Part shown: positions 55,191-63,919 of the stretch, in pieces
Numbering within the stretch: the stretch's first letter is position 1
Layout: each line of letters begins with the position of its first letter
Notes under the pieces: model-generated
The model's input: the letters and a program-made list of their open reading frames with translations, nothing else
Database searches by the model: none
What the model was told of the DNA's origin: nothing
Source: Nitrospira sp.
GTDB taxonomy: Bacteria > Nitrospirota > Nitrospiria > Nitrospirales > UBA8639
NCBI GenBank assembly: GCA_024760505.1
Contig: CP058931.1
Location: 940,001-1,004,000, forward strand
Direction of reading: 5' to 3'
DNA: 64,000 bases
Program-made: the position numbers and the translations under genes

Positions 55191-55681
55191 AAGATTTGAT
55201 CCTCAAAGGGAAGCAAAGTTGATAAGGAAATGCCGCGAGCGTGTTCATGATTGTTCGGATTTCATTCATCAGGCTTCAGGTTCCAAGCCCGGACCTCTTT
55301 ATATTTATTATAATTTTCGGTCCTGCCGTTTAGATCTTAAGTATTTGAGATTATTGTGTATTATTTTTCCAACCGGAAAAAGGCGGGTTGGACTAATTGT
55401 GTTTATTCTTTCCTGATCACACTTTGATATCTTTGTCTATCTCAAAAAATACGGATTTTACTTTTCACCTTTATTAATTTTTCATATAGTTCGATACCTT
55501 TTACGTCTCCATCCGGGTACTCTATAGAGTGCCTAAAGACCTGAATTAATAAAAAATCACAATAATTTCAATAATAAAAACATTAAAAGTACTTTAAACA
55601 ATATTACTATATAATTTAATTATACTGTTAAAAGTATTTTTATGTATTGATTAAATATTGTTTACGATATACATTATAGAA
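55191..55681. other. AT-rich intergenic region before the HTH-Fic pair
   Basis: About 490 bases, very AT-rich from 55370 on (repeated ATTAAT, AATAA, TTTAATT), unlike the rest of the window. No gene seen. It probably contains the promoter of the mobile mystery A/B pair and marks recent acquisition. Confidence 0.5.
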
Positions 55682-56152
55682 ATGACGAAAAGACAGACCA
55701 CAATTGTCGATGACATGGCCTTATCACAATTACGTATCGATTCTTCAGTTGAGGATCACAATCTTAAGCACAACGATTGGATCCGGCTTCTGCGGAATTA
55801 TCTTCGGATGACGCAGGCGGAACTCGCTAAACGAGCAAAGATCACGCAAGCCAACCTCGTGGCAATTGAATCTGGAAAAGTCGATCCGCGAGTCGGCACA
55901 CTTCACCGGATCTACCAGGGCCTTTCCTGTCACCTCAGCGTCGAGCCCAGACCCCAAAAACCTCTGGAGGAATTACTCCGTGACCGAGCTCGTGCTATTG
56001 CCCTTCAACGGTTGAAAAAAACGATGGGGACCATGGCACTGGAGGAACAGGCGCCGGAGAAGGAAATGTTTAGGAAGCTTCTGGAAAAACGGACGGATGA
56101 CATCCTTCGCGACCCTCGCGAAAAATTATGGCGCAAAGAACATGGCGGATGA
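55682..56152 (+). CDS. Mobile mystery protein A (HTH regulator)
   Basis: The 156-residue protein has a Cro/CI-type helix-turn-helix, WIRLLRNYLRMTQAELAKRA then KITQANLVAIESGKVDPRVG (about 35-75), and a helical C-terminus (ARAIALQRLKKTMGTMALEE). The layout matches TIGR02612, which always precedes mobile mystery protein B. Its stop overlaps the next start by 11 bases (ATGGCGGATGA). It is likely the antitoxin/repressor of the Fic partner; starts at ATG 55682 with AT-rich DNA upstream. Confidence 0.85.
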   Translation: MTKRQTTIVDDMALSQLRIDSSVEDHNLKHNDWIRLLRNYLRMTQAELAKRAKITQANLVAIESGKVDPRVGTLHRIYQGLSCHLSVEPRPQKPLEELLRDRARAIALQRLKKTMGTMALEEQAPEKEMFRKLLEKRTDDILRDPREKLWRKEHGG

Positions 56153-56759
56153 CACCCGGCCCATCGGTGCGACATCCGGCGGAGATATCTCAGGCCTAAT
56201 TCTCGGGCATCTATCAACCCCGGCTGCCCGCAATGCCGCAGAGACCGAAACCATCAGCCGGGCTTATGATAAACATGTGTTTCGCGCACGCAGAAAGAAA
56301 CGCGGGACTGAATGGCTGACGGATGACTACATTCGTCAAGTGCATGCGGATATGTTCGGGAACATCTGGGAGTGGGGAGGGCAGTACCGTCAAACCCGAT
56401 TGAATATTGGGGTTGAACCGCATCTGATCCGGGAACAGATTAAACTTTTAACGGGAGATTTCCTTTCTTGGAACGAGGCGAATTCCACTATGCCGGTTGT
56501 TGAGATCGCGGCACGGCTTCAGCATCGCCTGACCCAGATTCATCCGTTTCTCAATGGGAATGGTCGCCAGGCCAGGCTGATGACTGACATTTTTTTATAC
56601 TCCCGCCACTACGCCATTCCGCAGTGGCCTCAAATTCAACTCATGTCCCAGGGAAACCAGGTTCGCGAACACTATATCAGGGCCATGAAAAACGCGGACG
56701 AGGGCGACTTTGCCGGACTGATTAAATTTATTGAAGAATGTCTGAAGGAACCTAACTAG
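56142..56759 (+). CDS. Mobile mystery protein B (Fic domain)
   Basis: The 205-residue Fic protein contains the full active-site motif HPFLNGNGRQARLM (His and GNGR intact, about 140-153), with WEWGGQYR and NIGVEPHLI before it. Fic enzymes transfer AMP or other groups to target Ser/Thr/Tyr hydroxyls; here it is probably a toxin restrained by its partner. A clear inhibitory (S/T)xxxE(G/N) helix was not visible to me: the N-terminal STPAARNAAE lacks the glutamate at the expected place. Translationally coupled to gene A. Confidence 0.88.
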   Translation: MADDTRPIGATSGGDISGLILGHLSTPAARNAAETETISRAYDKHVFRARRKKRGTEWLTDDYIRQVHADMFGNIWEWGGQYRQTRLNIGVEPHLIREQIKLLTGDFLSWNEANSTMPVVEIAARLQHRLTQIHPFLNGNGRQARLMTDIFLYSRHYAIPQWPQIQLMSQGNQVREHYIRAMKNADEGDFAGLIKFIEECLKEPN

Positions 56760-56890
56760 GCTTTTCCCATTGTTAGTATGTTCCAAGAGAGACACTACAC
56801 CACGCGGCAAACCCACCGATGCATCACGCTCCTCGCTCCTCTCTTCAACGTCTGAAATGGAAGCCGCGGAAGACGGAGAACGAGAAGACA

Positions 56891-58084
56891 ATGATATCAA
56901 TGGCATGGTGGATAGCCAGGATCACGTTGGTGATCTGTTCAATTACGACGACTTCAGCCTTTGCCGAGGAATCGGAGAGACTGACCCAAAACGAGGAACG
57001 ATCACAGGCTCTATCAGACCAAGCCCAGAAACCCCAGCTGCCACAATGGCAGTACGGCGGTTTTGTGGATCTTGGATATTCATATGACTTTAATTTTCCC
57101 GAAAATCACCTCTTTCGCAATCGCGGCACCACGCCCAGAGTCAACGAGCTCGAACTCAACATGGGTGGTGCCTATATTAGGAAGAGTACGTCCGAGCAGT
57201 CCCGATGGGGTGCAGAGCTATTGGGGCAGGGCGGACAGGATTCCAAAGCTTTCGGGTTCGGGACCAACCTTCCTCATGTTCCCGGGTCCGATGTCTGGCG
57301 TCACTTCGGTCGCGTGAATCTCTCCTACCTGGCTCCGGTCGGCAACGGCTTGACGATTCAGGCCGGACTCTTTAACAGCCTCATCGGTTATGAATCCCTG
57401 TACGCCAAGGATAATTTTAACTATACGCGCTCCTGGGTAGCCGATTATTCACCGTACCTCATGTTCGGGGCGAATGCGGTCTATCCGTTCAACGACCGGT
57501 GGACCGGTGCGGTCTTTGTCATCAATGAATATTTCCATCTGCAAAACGCCAACGATCTGCCGAGTTATGGTGCCCAGGCGATATACACACCCGGTCGCTC
57601 CTGGACGATAAAAGAAACCATCTATTATGGGCCTGATCAATCAAACACCTCACTGGAATTCTGGCGATTCTTTTCAGACACCATCGTTGAATGGAAAGGC
57701 AAACAGGTCACCATTGCGGGCCAGTATCAGATGGGAACCCAAAAGAATGCCTCCGTTCCTGGCAATCCCCGATTAATCTATATGGGAGCAGCGCTCCATA
57801 CGCGCTGGCAAATCACCCAACCATGGTTTGTCGCGCTTCGACCGGAGCTCTATTCGGACCCGAATGGTCTCATTACCGGATTTGACCAATTCATCTGGGC
57901 GGTCACCGCCACTTCGGAATACCGGCTTCCCTATGAATGGACCAATTCCATCTTCCGGATCGAATACCGCCATGACAACTCTACGGGTTCCGGTGGCGGG
58001 TTCTTCAAGGGTGGGCAAAACACTCTGACGCCTTCCCAGAACTTATTGATTTTCTCTGTCATTTGGACCTTCGACTCACCCTGA
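56891..58084 (+). CDS. Outer-membrane porin (beta-barrel porin-2, OmpL-like)
   Basis: A signal peptide (MISMAWWIARITLVICSITT then TSAFAEES) precedes a ~370-residue beta-barrel with alternating aromatic strands: WQYGGFVDLGYSYDFNFPEN, NELELNMGGAYIRKS, GRVNLSYLAPVGNGLTIQAG, and a final strand LLIFSVIWTFDSP ending near the C-terminus. The layout fits the OmpL-like bbp2 group. It would form a diffusion channel in the outer membrane. A longer frame from 56819 is rejected since 56891 begins the signal peptide. Confidence 0.85.
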   Translation: MISMAWWIARITLVICSITTTSAFAEESERLTQNEERSQALSDQAQKPQLPQWQYGGFVDLGYSYDFNFPENHLFRNRGTTPRVNELELNMGGAYIRKSTSEQSRWGAELLGQGGQDSKAFGFGTNLPHVPGSDVWRHFGRVNLSYLAPVGNGLTIQAGLFNSLIGYESLYAKDNFNYTRSWVADYSPYLMFGANAVYPFNDRWTGAVFVINEYFHLQNANDLPSYGAQAIYTPGRSWTIKETIYYGPDQSNTSLEFWRFFSDTIVEWKGKQVTIAGQYQMGTQKNASVPGNPRLIYMGAALHTRWQITQPWFVALRPELYSDPNGLITGFDQFIWAVTATSEYRLPYEWTNSIFRIEYRHDNSTGSGGGFFKGGQNTLTPSQNLLIFSVIWTFDSP

Positions 58085-58484
58085 CAGAGCAATCCCAACT
58101 TGAGCCTGGATGAAGATGAGGAGGGATCTTGCCACGGAAAGAACAGGTTCACAAGAGACACACTGACTGAAATGACGTCACAGGGATCAAGGCAGGAAAT
58201 CCACATGGAAACTATCGCACGGTTTTTCCCATCAAGTGATAGTACAGAAGGAAAAACAGAAAACTGGTTATTGTGAAAATTCCTTATAGACACCTGTCCA
58301 CGATGTAACCACTTTGTCGATCTCCCTCCATCGGTTGCCTGACTTTCACTTCTCCTAAGAATTCAAGCATTTAAACTCCGAATTGTTGGGAAAGGGTTCT
58401 TTTGCCAATTGGCATCATGATTGCTCATATACCTCACCAAGGCAAATGAAAATATTTACACATCCAATCAAGTGAGGCCCTGAA
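58085..58484. other. Intergenic region after the porin gene
   Basis: About 400 bases with no supportable gene or structure seen. Confidence 0.4.
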
Positions 58485-58643
58485 ATGACATGGTCCTTGG
58501 CAATAACCATCAGCCTCACCATTGTGATCACGTTAATCGCCATGGGTTGGATTTGGGCGGAGAAGAAACCCCCAACTCGACCTAAAGCGAGGACCAAAGC
58601 GTCAAACGATTACTTCCAAAATGAAGGAATAGAAGAAGAATAA
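58485..58643 (+). CDS. Small single-pass membrane protein, 52 aa
   Basis: An ATG at 58485 preceded by GTGAGG opens a frame beginning MTWSLAITISLTIVITLIAM. It has one transmembrane helix (residues 3-24) followed by a basic, then acidic tail (KKPPTRPKARTKASND, ending EGIEEE). Composition and topology are those of small membrane proteins; function unknown. Just downstream lies the redoxin fragment on the other strand. Confidence 0.6.
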   Translation: MTWSLAITISLTIVITLIAMGWIWAEKKPPTRPKARTKASNDYFQNEGIEEE

Positions 58644-58669
58644 AAAATGGAAGTACCGAGACTTCAAAC

Positions 58670-58881
58670 TTATCCATAGGTTCCCCGGGTCGGGAATTAG
58701 TTGCCTGAATCTCTTCCAAGGTTTCGATCAACTCGTCGGGATCGGACCTGTCAGAGGGCGTGTTGGAAATATCTATTACCTGGAACTTACCGACCGGACT
58801 GATTGCAAACATTCCAGATTCTGGAAAAGGTTTATCCGTTTCTTCATGAGATCGCGGATGTGAGATCTACAGCCCAAGTTT
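58670..58881 (-). pseudogene. Orphan 3' half of the redoxin gene
   Basis: The minus-strand frame reads KLGL-stop-ISHPRSHEETDKPF, then MFAISPVGKFQVIDISNTP and SDRSDPDELIETLEEIQ. It aligns with KALGLYISLPRSKEETDQPF and onward in the intact protein at 48019-48555. A TAG (58867-58869) replaces the tyrosine codon, and one base is missing near the 3' end; the original TAA site (58670-58672) and the following CATAGGTTCC are conserved. The 5' half with the CPIC active site is absent. Confidence 0.85.
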
Positions 58882-59081
58882 CCGATTCCACCACAGATGA
58901 TCACCGGAGAATAAAAACCAAAGTTTTATCGTCCGGCCACAATACGGATCGAAAGATTCTGGACGTCAATTTAAATAAAGGTTCAATGGCCCATCCCAGG
59001 ATGAGTACTGACCATCATGCACAATTTAGTAATTAGTAACCCAGCTTCCCCATGAAAGCCTGAAAAATCCCCGTTACGTCC

Positions 59082-59414
59082 TTACAGGTTTTTTGCCTGC
59101 TCAGCATGAGCCTTCGCCATCGCTTCCGCAACTTCCGCAGCTTTAGTGTAATGGTCCTTTAAATTCTTGGCATGTTCCACAAGGCTTGATTCATGCCCTT
59201 CTTTCGGGGTCCCCAAGAACTCATATTCTTTCTCAATTTGGCGCATTTCTTCTGCCCGCGCATGAAGATCAGCCGCTTCCTTCTGGTACCAGTCCGCCAA
59301 ACGCGCATGGTCATTTTGTTTCACCATTTTGCTTGGCGGACTGAATGCGCACCCGACCATCAGAGCCATCATTGTGGTCGCAAGCACCAACTTCCAGTTT
59401 CCTTGAATGTTCAT
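59082..59414 (-). CDS. Small helical lipoprotein
   Basis: The 110-residue protein has a lipoprotein signal (LVLATTMMALMVGCAFSPP, lipobox MVGC, Cys 22). The mature part is an Ala/Glu/Lys-rich helix with DWYQKEAADLHARAEEMRQI and KNLKDHYTKAAEVAEAMAKA, probably a coiled coil in the periplasm. Similar small helical lipoproteins act as envelope spacers. No partner nearby. The start at 59414 has GAGGAGGAA upstream. Confidence 0.78.
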   Translation of the reverse strand: MNIQGNWKLVLATTMMALMVGCAFSPPSKMVKQNDHARLADWYQKEAADLHARAEEMRQIEKEYEFLGTPKEGHESSLVEHAKNLKDHYTKAAEVAEAMAKAHAEQAKNL

Positions 59415-59909
59415 TTCCTCCTCCTGTGTGATGAATAATTATTGGTTATCCATGTACTTTTCCTATGCCAACATTTGGGAAGAAATGGGTTGTCAAAAAG
59501 AAAGAATCACAACGGTCTACCTAAAAAGCGGCATGCTACTTTAGGATATCTCCAAAAAGCATTCACGATACATTGCTAAAAATTGTCTGCCGGAATCCCC
59601 TCCAGTCTTTCTAAAATAAAAACCAATCGGCTGGAGAATTTTCTCTGTACAGAGCCGCTGCCACAATTTTCAGTATGGCCTGCGGTGGTTCGCTTAGAAA
59701 GATCAGCGCAGACATACACGGCCTCTTTTGATATCTCGGTGAAAGATTGGGTATCCGAACCTCACCTCATACCGCACATCTTTAACCAACTTCATATACA
59801 AATCGCAATGCTAAAAATGGATTACGATCTTCACCATATTAGGAAGAACAAAAGGTGTGTCATTTTCTTTGGAATATATACCGGCCTGGCGGCTTCTGAG
59901 GGTGCAATG
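59415..59909. other. Intergenic region before the dead ferredoxin-MBL gene
   Basis: About 490 bases. A plus-strand frame crossing it (59583-60116) runs antisense into the pseudogene and has no ribosome-binding site. No gene is supported. Confidence 0.4.
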
Positions 59910-60548
59910 TTAGTAAAGCAAGGCCATGCTTCCTGGGGTATGGCAGGGAACAGGAATGCAGAAAAAATCCCGATTAATTTGTACCGCTTCATCACCATCA
60001 ACCAACTGCTCCGCACCGGCCATGGCGGAAGCGTCCGCACGATGAATGATCCGGATGGCGCCAAAGCGTCTGGCATAGCGAGCCGCCTCCGCCACATCAT
60101 CCTCGTGGCTGAGTAAGATATACCGAATCCCACCGTTCTCTTCAAATGCCTGAACCAGATTTTTGAGGAAACGAGGAGAATCGACTAACCAGTTTCCTTG
60201 AGAATGTTAGATGAAATAGCTATTGGCACCAAACGATTTTTCCGAGTTGCATCCAACGTAATCCACCCCGCCTTCTATATGTAACGGAAAGGAGTCTTGA
60301 GCCTCTGAAAATACCTTGCGATCCTTCTTTTTCCTGCCAATGGATCCCACCGGACAGGCGATCAGGGCATGGTACGCAGCAAATTATTCCCGTACCGTTT
60401 CTGGCTGACGGGGGACCGTTGAATAATCGCCGTCTTCATTAAGCGTGGCGGGAGACAATTGCCGACAAGTATCACAATCGATACAGGTGGAGTTGACAAA
60501 AAAGTTTCCCTCGACATCTGTCTTTAATCGTTTGGAGAGGGTAGCCAT
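59910..60548 (-). pseudogene. Inactivated ferredoxin-MBL-fold fusion gene
   Basis: One frame with three TAA stops encodes an N-terminal ferredoxin-like domain (FFVNSTCIDCDTCRQLSP, about 15-32). TAA at 60384-60386 interrupts before FAAYHALIACPVGSIG, the remaining Cys motif. A MBL-fold metallo-hydrolase part follows: VGCNSEKSFGANSYFI, TAA at 60207-60209, GNWLVDSPRFL, YILLSHEDDVAEAARYA and HRADASAMAGAEQLVDGD. It ends in IPVPCHTPGSMALLY-stop (59910), where the usual glycine before HT is a cysteine and the C-terminal third is gone. The intact form probably carries out redox or lactonase/thioesterase chemistry; here it is dead. Confidence 0.82.
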
Positions 60549-60867
60549 GATTCGATTCTCATAGGGGTTCAGTATACCGGCCGGAAAGACGTCCTTGCCA
60601 TATTTAGAAAAAGCGGAGGGGGACTCCGAGGAAAGTTGAGGAATGAGAACTGCTGTTCTATATCTACTTTGGCACATCCCACTAATCTTACCCGGATTTT
60701 ATGGGCATCCGGATTCAATTTTCGATTTCCATTTCAAAGAGTGTTGAATAACCCTGAAATCCAAGATAGGCTAACATTCAGATCAACATGAATTACGAAA
60801 CCGACCTTTACAGGACATAGAAAACCAAACGTTACCGTCCCCATTCACATAAACGATGGAGGAATTC
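60549..60867. other. Intergenic region upstream of the small lipoprotein
   Basis: About 320 bases between divergent genes. No gene seen beyond the promoter-bearing region of the two neighbours. Confidence 0.4.
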
Positions 60868-61302
60868 ATGCCAAAGATTGCAGCCATGGTACTGACATTG
60901 GCCTTGATCACCGGATTCAGCGGATGCAGTTATATATTCTATCCGCGTGCGGATGAATTTGCGCAAAAAGCGAAAGGGACTACCAGCGTCGAAACCGTAC
61001 TGAATCTCACCACCATGATGGAAGCCAGTGCGGAGGCCGCGAAAGGGGGAACAGGGTCCGATCAGCCATTGGACGACTTGCACAATCAATTTCATGCCTT
61101 CGACGATTCATTGTGTTGTGTGGACGAGGCCAAACGGGAAACACCGGCCTACGATCTCGCGGTAACCCATAATAAGGAATTGTGGGCTATCTTTAAACGG
61201 CTTTGGAAGTTCAAGGATACGCAACCGCAACGGGATGAACATCTCGCCTTATTTAAGACGGAGGTCCAGGAACTCCGTGCCACCCTTGAGGCCTTGAAAT
61301 AA
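60868..61302 (+). CDS. Putative lipoprotein, ~144 aa
   Basis: ATG at 60868 with GGAGG upstream gives a signal (KIAAMVLTLALITGFSGC) with lipobox FSGC at Cys 20. The mature part is helical: VETVLNLTTMMEASAEAAKG and LAVTHNKELWAIFKRLWKFK. I do not recognise the family. A CC pair (about 86) may form disulfides. It stands alone. Confidence 0.72.
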   Translation: MPKIAAMVLTLALITGFSGCSYIFYPRADEFAQKAKGTTSVETVLNLTTMMEASAEAAKGGTGSDQPLDDLHNQFHAFDDSLCCVDEAKRETPAYDLAVTHNKELWAIFKRLWKFKDTQPQRDEHLALFKTEVQELRATLEALK

Positions 61303-61403
61303 TCGGACGGTGTGGATCGACCCGACAGGCCTAAATCGGGTGAGGGCGAGAGAGGTGCCTAAGGGAACACAGACTTTTGGGCAGAATTTTTTACGCTTGT
61401 CCC

Positions 61404-62123
61404 TTACGTATAGCGGGAAAAACTCGTCGTCTGTCGGGGCCGTGCTTTGAGAATGACTCCGATTAACAGTCCGATGAGTACCAGAGCGCCCCCATATAGT
61501 AGCCATTTGAGTTGTAAGTTTTCTTCAAGTTGCCTGGCTTTGGCGGATAGCTCTTCAACCTGGCCAGCTAAGAGTGTATTCTGCTGAACAAGTTCGATGT
61601 TACGGGCATGCTCGTTGATGGCATCGCCCGATATACGTTTCAGTTCCGCGAGTTCTTTCGAGAGAGATTGCACCTGCAAATTGAGTGTCCGGTTGTTGGC
61701 GTCGGTTTCTTTGTGCTCAGCCTGGATGCTCGCACGCGCCTCGCGTTCTTTTTCGATTTCAGCTTTAAGACTTTGTAGGTGCTTCTCGGCTGCGGCCAAC
61801 TTGACCCGGGCGATGGGTTCCCCGATGAGGTACTGAGACGTGACCCAGCCCTCCATCCCGTCGGTGGTCCTGACCTGGGTAAACCCGGCCTCCTCGTCTA
61901 TCGCGAGAATGGTGAGTTGGGTCCCGCTTGGTAGGCCACGGTGTAGGATGCGATGGGCAGTAGTGGGCCCACTGCGTAGCGGCACCGTTACTACGTCCGA
62001 GATGTAATTCACGTCTCCGACCGCAGCCAATGGCTGTGTGGTCAACCCCAACCAGGAGAACGATAAAAAGACGAGATAGATTAAAAATTTCAAAGCGTTT
62101 AACCTCCTCATGGTGTTGCGCAT
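61404..62123 (-). CDS. ygiM: TIGR04211 SH3 domain protein (YgiM-like)
   Basis: The 239-residue protein has a signal peptide (FLIYLVFLSFSWLGLTTQPL then AAVGD), a bacterial SH3 domain (VTVPLRSGPTTAHRILHRGL, then GTQLTILAIDEEAGFTQVRT and GWVTSQYLIGEPI, about 40-105), a long coiled coil (SLKAEIEKEREARASIQAEH and onward, about 115-200) and a C-terminal transmembrane helix (WLLYGGALVLIGLLIGVILK) followed by ARPRQT. That order is diagnostic for TIGR04211/YgiM, a proteobacterial-type protein tied to phosphate/cell-wall metabolism next to cca. Here no cca is adjacent, suggesting transfer. Confidence 0.88.
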   Translation of the reverse strand: MRNTMRRLNALKFLIYLVFLSFSWLGLTTQPLAAVGDVNYISDVVTVPLRSGPTTAHRILHRGLPSGTQLTILAIDEEAGFTQVRTTDGMEGWVTSQYLIGEPIARVKLAAAEKHLQSLKAEIEKEREARASIQAEHKETDANNRTLNLQVQSLSKELAELKRISGDAINEHARNIELVQQNTLLAGQVEELSAKARQLEENLQLKWLLYGGALVLIGLLIGVILKARPRQTTSFSRYT

Positions 62124-62736
62124 TTCGAGAAAGGAGTTCTTCGGACGAAAGGTAAAGTGTCGTACTCACTGGGAATAGGAAATAAACAGGCCCTGCGGGA
62201 CAAACCGATAAGTAGCAAAGGAGCCGTAAGGTGTCAATGACACCAAAAAATCGGCTCATGAAAATTGAGCCTTAAAAAAGTTAAATTCTGTATTGCCTCA
62301 CTATTGAATCACCTTTTCTGTCCACGAAGAAGACCCGGAAATGGTCACGCAAACGGGCCTAAAGAAGGTGGATGAGCAGGGTAGGATGAAATGAAACACT
62401 TAACCACAGACTTGGTCGCCGACTCAGGTGATCATATGACCGCCACATATGAATGAGCTAACCGGGCTGACGTTCAAACCCAGGAAGGACCCTGGTTGAG
62501 CCAGACGAGTGATCCGCCCCTCTATTGTACGCGTCAGAACGATTCAATCTGCAAAATTGGGTAGAAATGGCTTTGCGTCCTTTGGCCGAATGAAACAAGC
62601 CTCGGCTTTCGAACCGAACCCGGCTCGGAAGCCGAAGTCAAATAATAAGTCGTGGCCAAAAGGACAAATGTCAGGCGAGTGAAACTCTTTTTCGAACAGT
62701 GCCGATGAATTGGATCTTCATATTTAAGTTGCTCTG
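62124..62736. other. Gene-poor stretch with a strong hairpin
   Basis: About 610 bases with no supportable gene. The 14-bp hairpin at 62603-62634 is listed separately. Confidence 0.45.
62603..62634. repeat. 14-bp near-perfect hairpin
   Basis: CGGCTTTCGAACCG (62603-62616) and CGGCTCGGAAGCCG (62621-62634) pair with one mismatch and one G-T wobble around an AACC loop. It lies about 100 bases past the P460 stop on the minus strand. No T-tract follows; it may be a transcript end or a REP-like repeat. Confidence 0.6.
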
Positions 62737-63333
62737 TCATTTCCTTTGAAGCACGGGGTAACCAAATGAGTAAATCCATTTATCCGCCTCAACCGCATTT
62801 TTCCGCGCCAGCTCTCTGGCCGGGGTGTGACATGGAAGACAATCAATTTTGTAATCCTTAGATACCGTATGTTGAGGATCATCCGGATTAAAGAGGGACC
62901 AACCCCAACCATCACCCCATAGGCTGGATTTTTTAAACCGCCCGGTCGTATCCCTGACCAACACAAACCAGCCTTTAATGGTGGTCGCGTGACCGACTGC
63001 CGGCCCGGTGGTCATCGGCATTGTGTCGGCGTTTAGCAGTTCTTTCACCAACACCGCTCCGTCGGGGAATCGGTTTTTCTCGTTGTAATACTTGATCGTG
63101 TCCGGCTGGGTATACACGACGTGGTATTCCTGCAAACCTGGCGCACCTTCCACCTTTGCGTGGGCCCATGTCCCAAGCGTGGGCCATTCCCGGTAATTTT
63201 CAGGAACACTGATGGCTCCGGTTTTTGGATCAACATTGGGGGCAAAAGGTTTTCCCTCATCTGTCATCGCCCATCCTGCCAAACTCCCCAATCCCAGGAT
63301 GAGGACCGTTCCTATGGTGACGAACTTTTTCAT
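62737..63333 (-). CDS. Cytochrome P460 family protein
   Basis: A signal peptide (VTIGTVLILGLGSLAGWAMT) precedes a ~175-residue periplasmic domain. VPENYREWPTLGTWAH opens the P460 fold, and the c-type heme site is IDCLPCHTPARELAR (CxxCH, about 164-168). Cytochromes P460 cross-link the heme to a lysine and oxidise hydroxylamine or handle NO/N-oxides. The organism's nitrogen metabolism would give substrates. Start at 63333 with AAGGAGAAA upstream. It follows the YHS gene on the same strand after a terminator-like hairpin. Confidence 0.9.
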   Translation of the reverse strand: MKKFVTIGTVLILGLGSLAGWAMTDEGKPFAPNVDPKTGAISVPENYREWPTLGTWAHAKVEGAPGLQEYHVVYTQPDTIKYYNEKNRFPDGAVLVKELLNADTMPMTTGPAVGHATTIKGWFVLVRDTTGRFKKSSLWGDGWGWSLFNPDDPQHTVSKDYKIDCLPCHTPARELARKNAVEADKWIYSFGYPVLQRK

Positions 63334-63366
63334 AGATTTCTCCTTACAACACTGATATCTAAAAAT

Positions 63367-63405
63367 GGCTGAGGCCCGTCACATAAACCGTGACGGACCT
63401 CGGCC
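63367..63405 (-). terminator. Rho-independent terminator of the YHS gene
   Basis: GAGG-CCGTCAC and GTGACGG-CCTC arms pair around ATAAACC within 63367-63405; on the minus strand the stem is followed by ATTTTTAG. It lies nine bases past the YHS stop. Confidence 0.72.
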
Positions 63406-63413
63406 TAGTTTCT

Positions 63414-63875
63414 TTATAAATCCGACGGCGCTTTATCTTTGATTTCTTTCCAATTGGCCTCGGACTTTTTGAGATAGCCCGGAATATCCTTGGACCATTT
63501 GTTTTGGATATCCCGATCCAAGTTCAAATACAGTTTGCCCTGAACGATCCTCCACGCTTCAGGATCGGACACGAATTTCTTCCCGACCGCCACACCATAG
63601 GCACAATATCCGCCGTAGGCTGGCACATACTTCCCGGGGTCGGCCTCGAACATTTCTTTGTGCTCTTTGGTCGCAAAGGCATAGGTCACTCCCTTGTGCT
63701 CAACCACGTGGTAACCGGAGCCCCTCATCGGTTTGCCATCCGTAAAGTACGCAACCGGATCATACCCGCTGATTCCTGGCGTGCTATTGGTGACATCCCC
63801 CGCGAAGGCGGGTGTAGCCGCGATGGCCAGGAACATGACGAACAGGGAACTTAAGATTGTCTTCATCATTTTCAT
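63414..63875 (-). CDS. Exported YHS-domain protein
   Basis: ATG at 63875 with AAAGGAG upstream gives a signal peptide (ILSSLFVMFLAIAATPAFAG) and a YHS domain, GYDPVAYFTDGKPMRGSGYH then YAFATKEHKEMFEADPGKYV and YGGYCAYGVAVGKKF (about 36-100). YHS domains bind metals or dock on copper/heme oxidases. The residual ~50 residues are helical. A longer frame to 63998 lacks a start signal. It lies upstream of cytochrome P460 and may share N-oxide or metal stress control. Confidence 0.9.
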   Translation of the reverse strand: MKMMKTILSSLFVMFLAIAATPAFAGDVTNSTPGISGYDPVAYFTDGKPMRGSGYHVVEHKGVTYAFATKEHKEMFEADPGKYVPAYGGYCAYGVAVGKKFVSDPEAWRIVQGKLYLNLDRDIQNKWSKDIPGYLKKSEANWKEIKDKAPSDL

Positions 63876-63919
63876 GATGGATCTCCTTTTTGAAGATAGA
63901 ATGGTTAGTAAATGGATGT

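Noticed and set aside
59583..60116. 177-residue plus-strand frame
   Set aside because: Its second half is antisense to the ferredoxin-MBL pseudogene, and no start signal is present.
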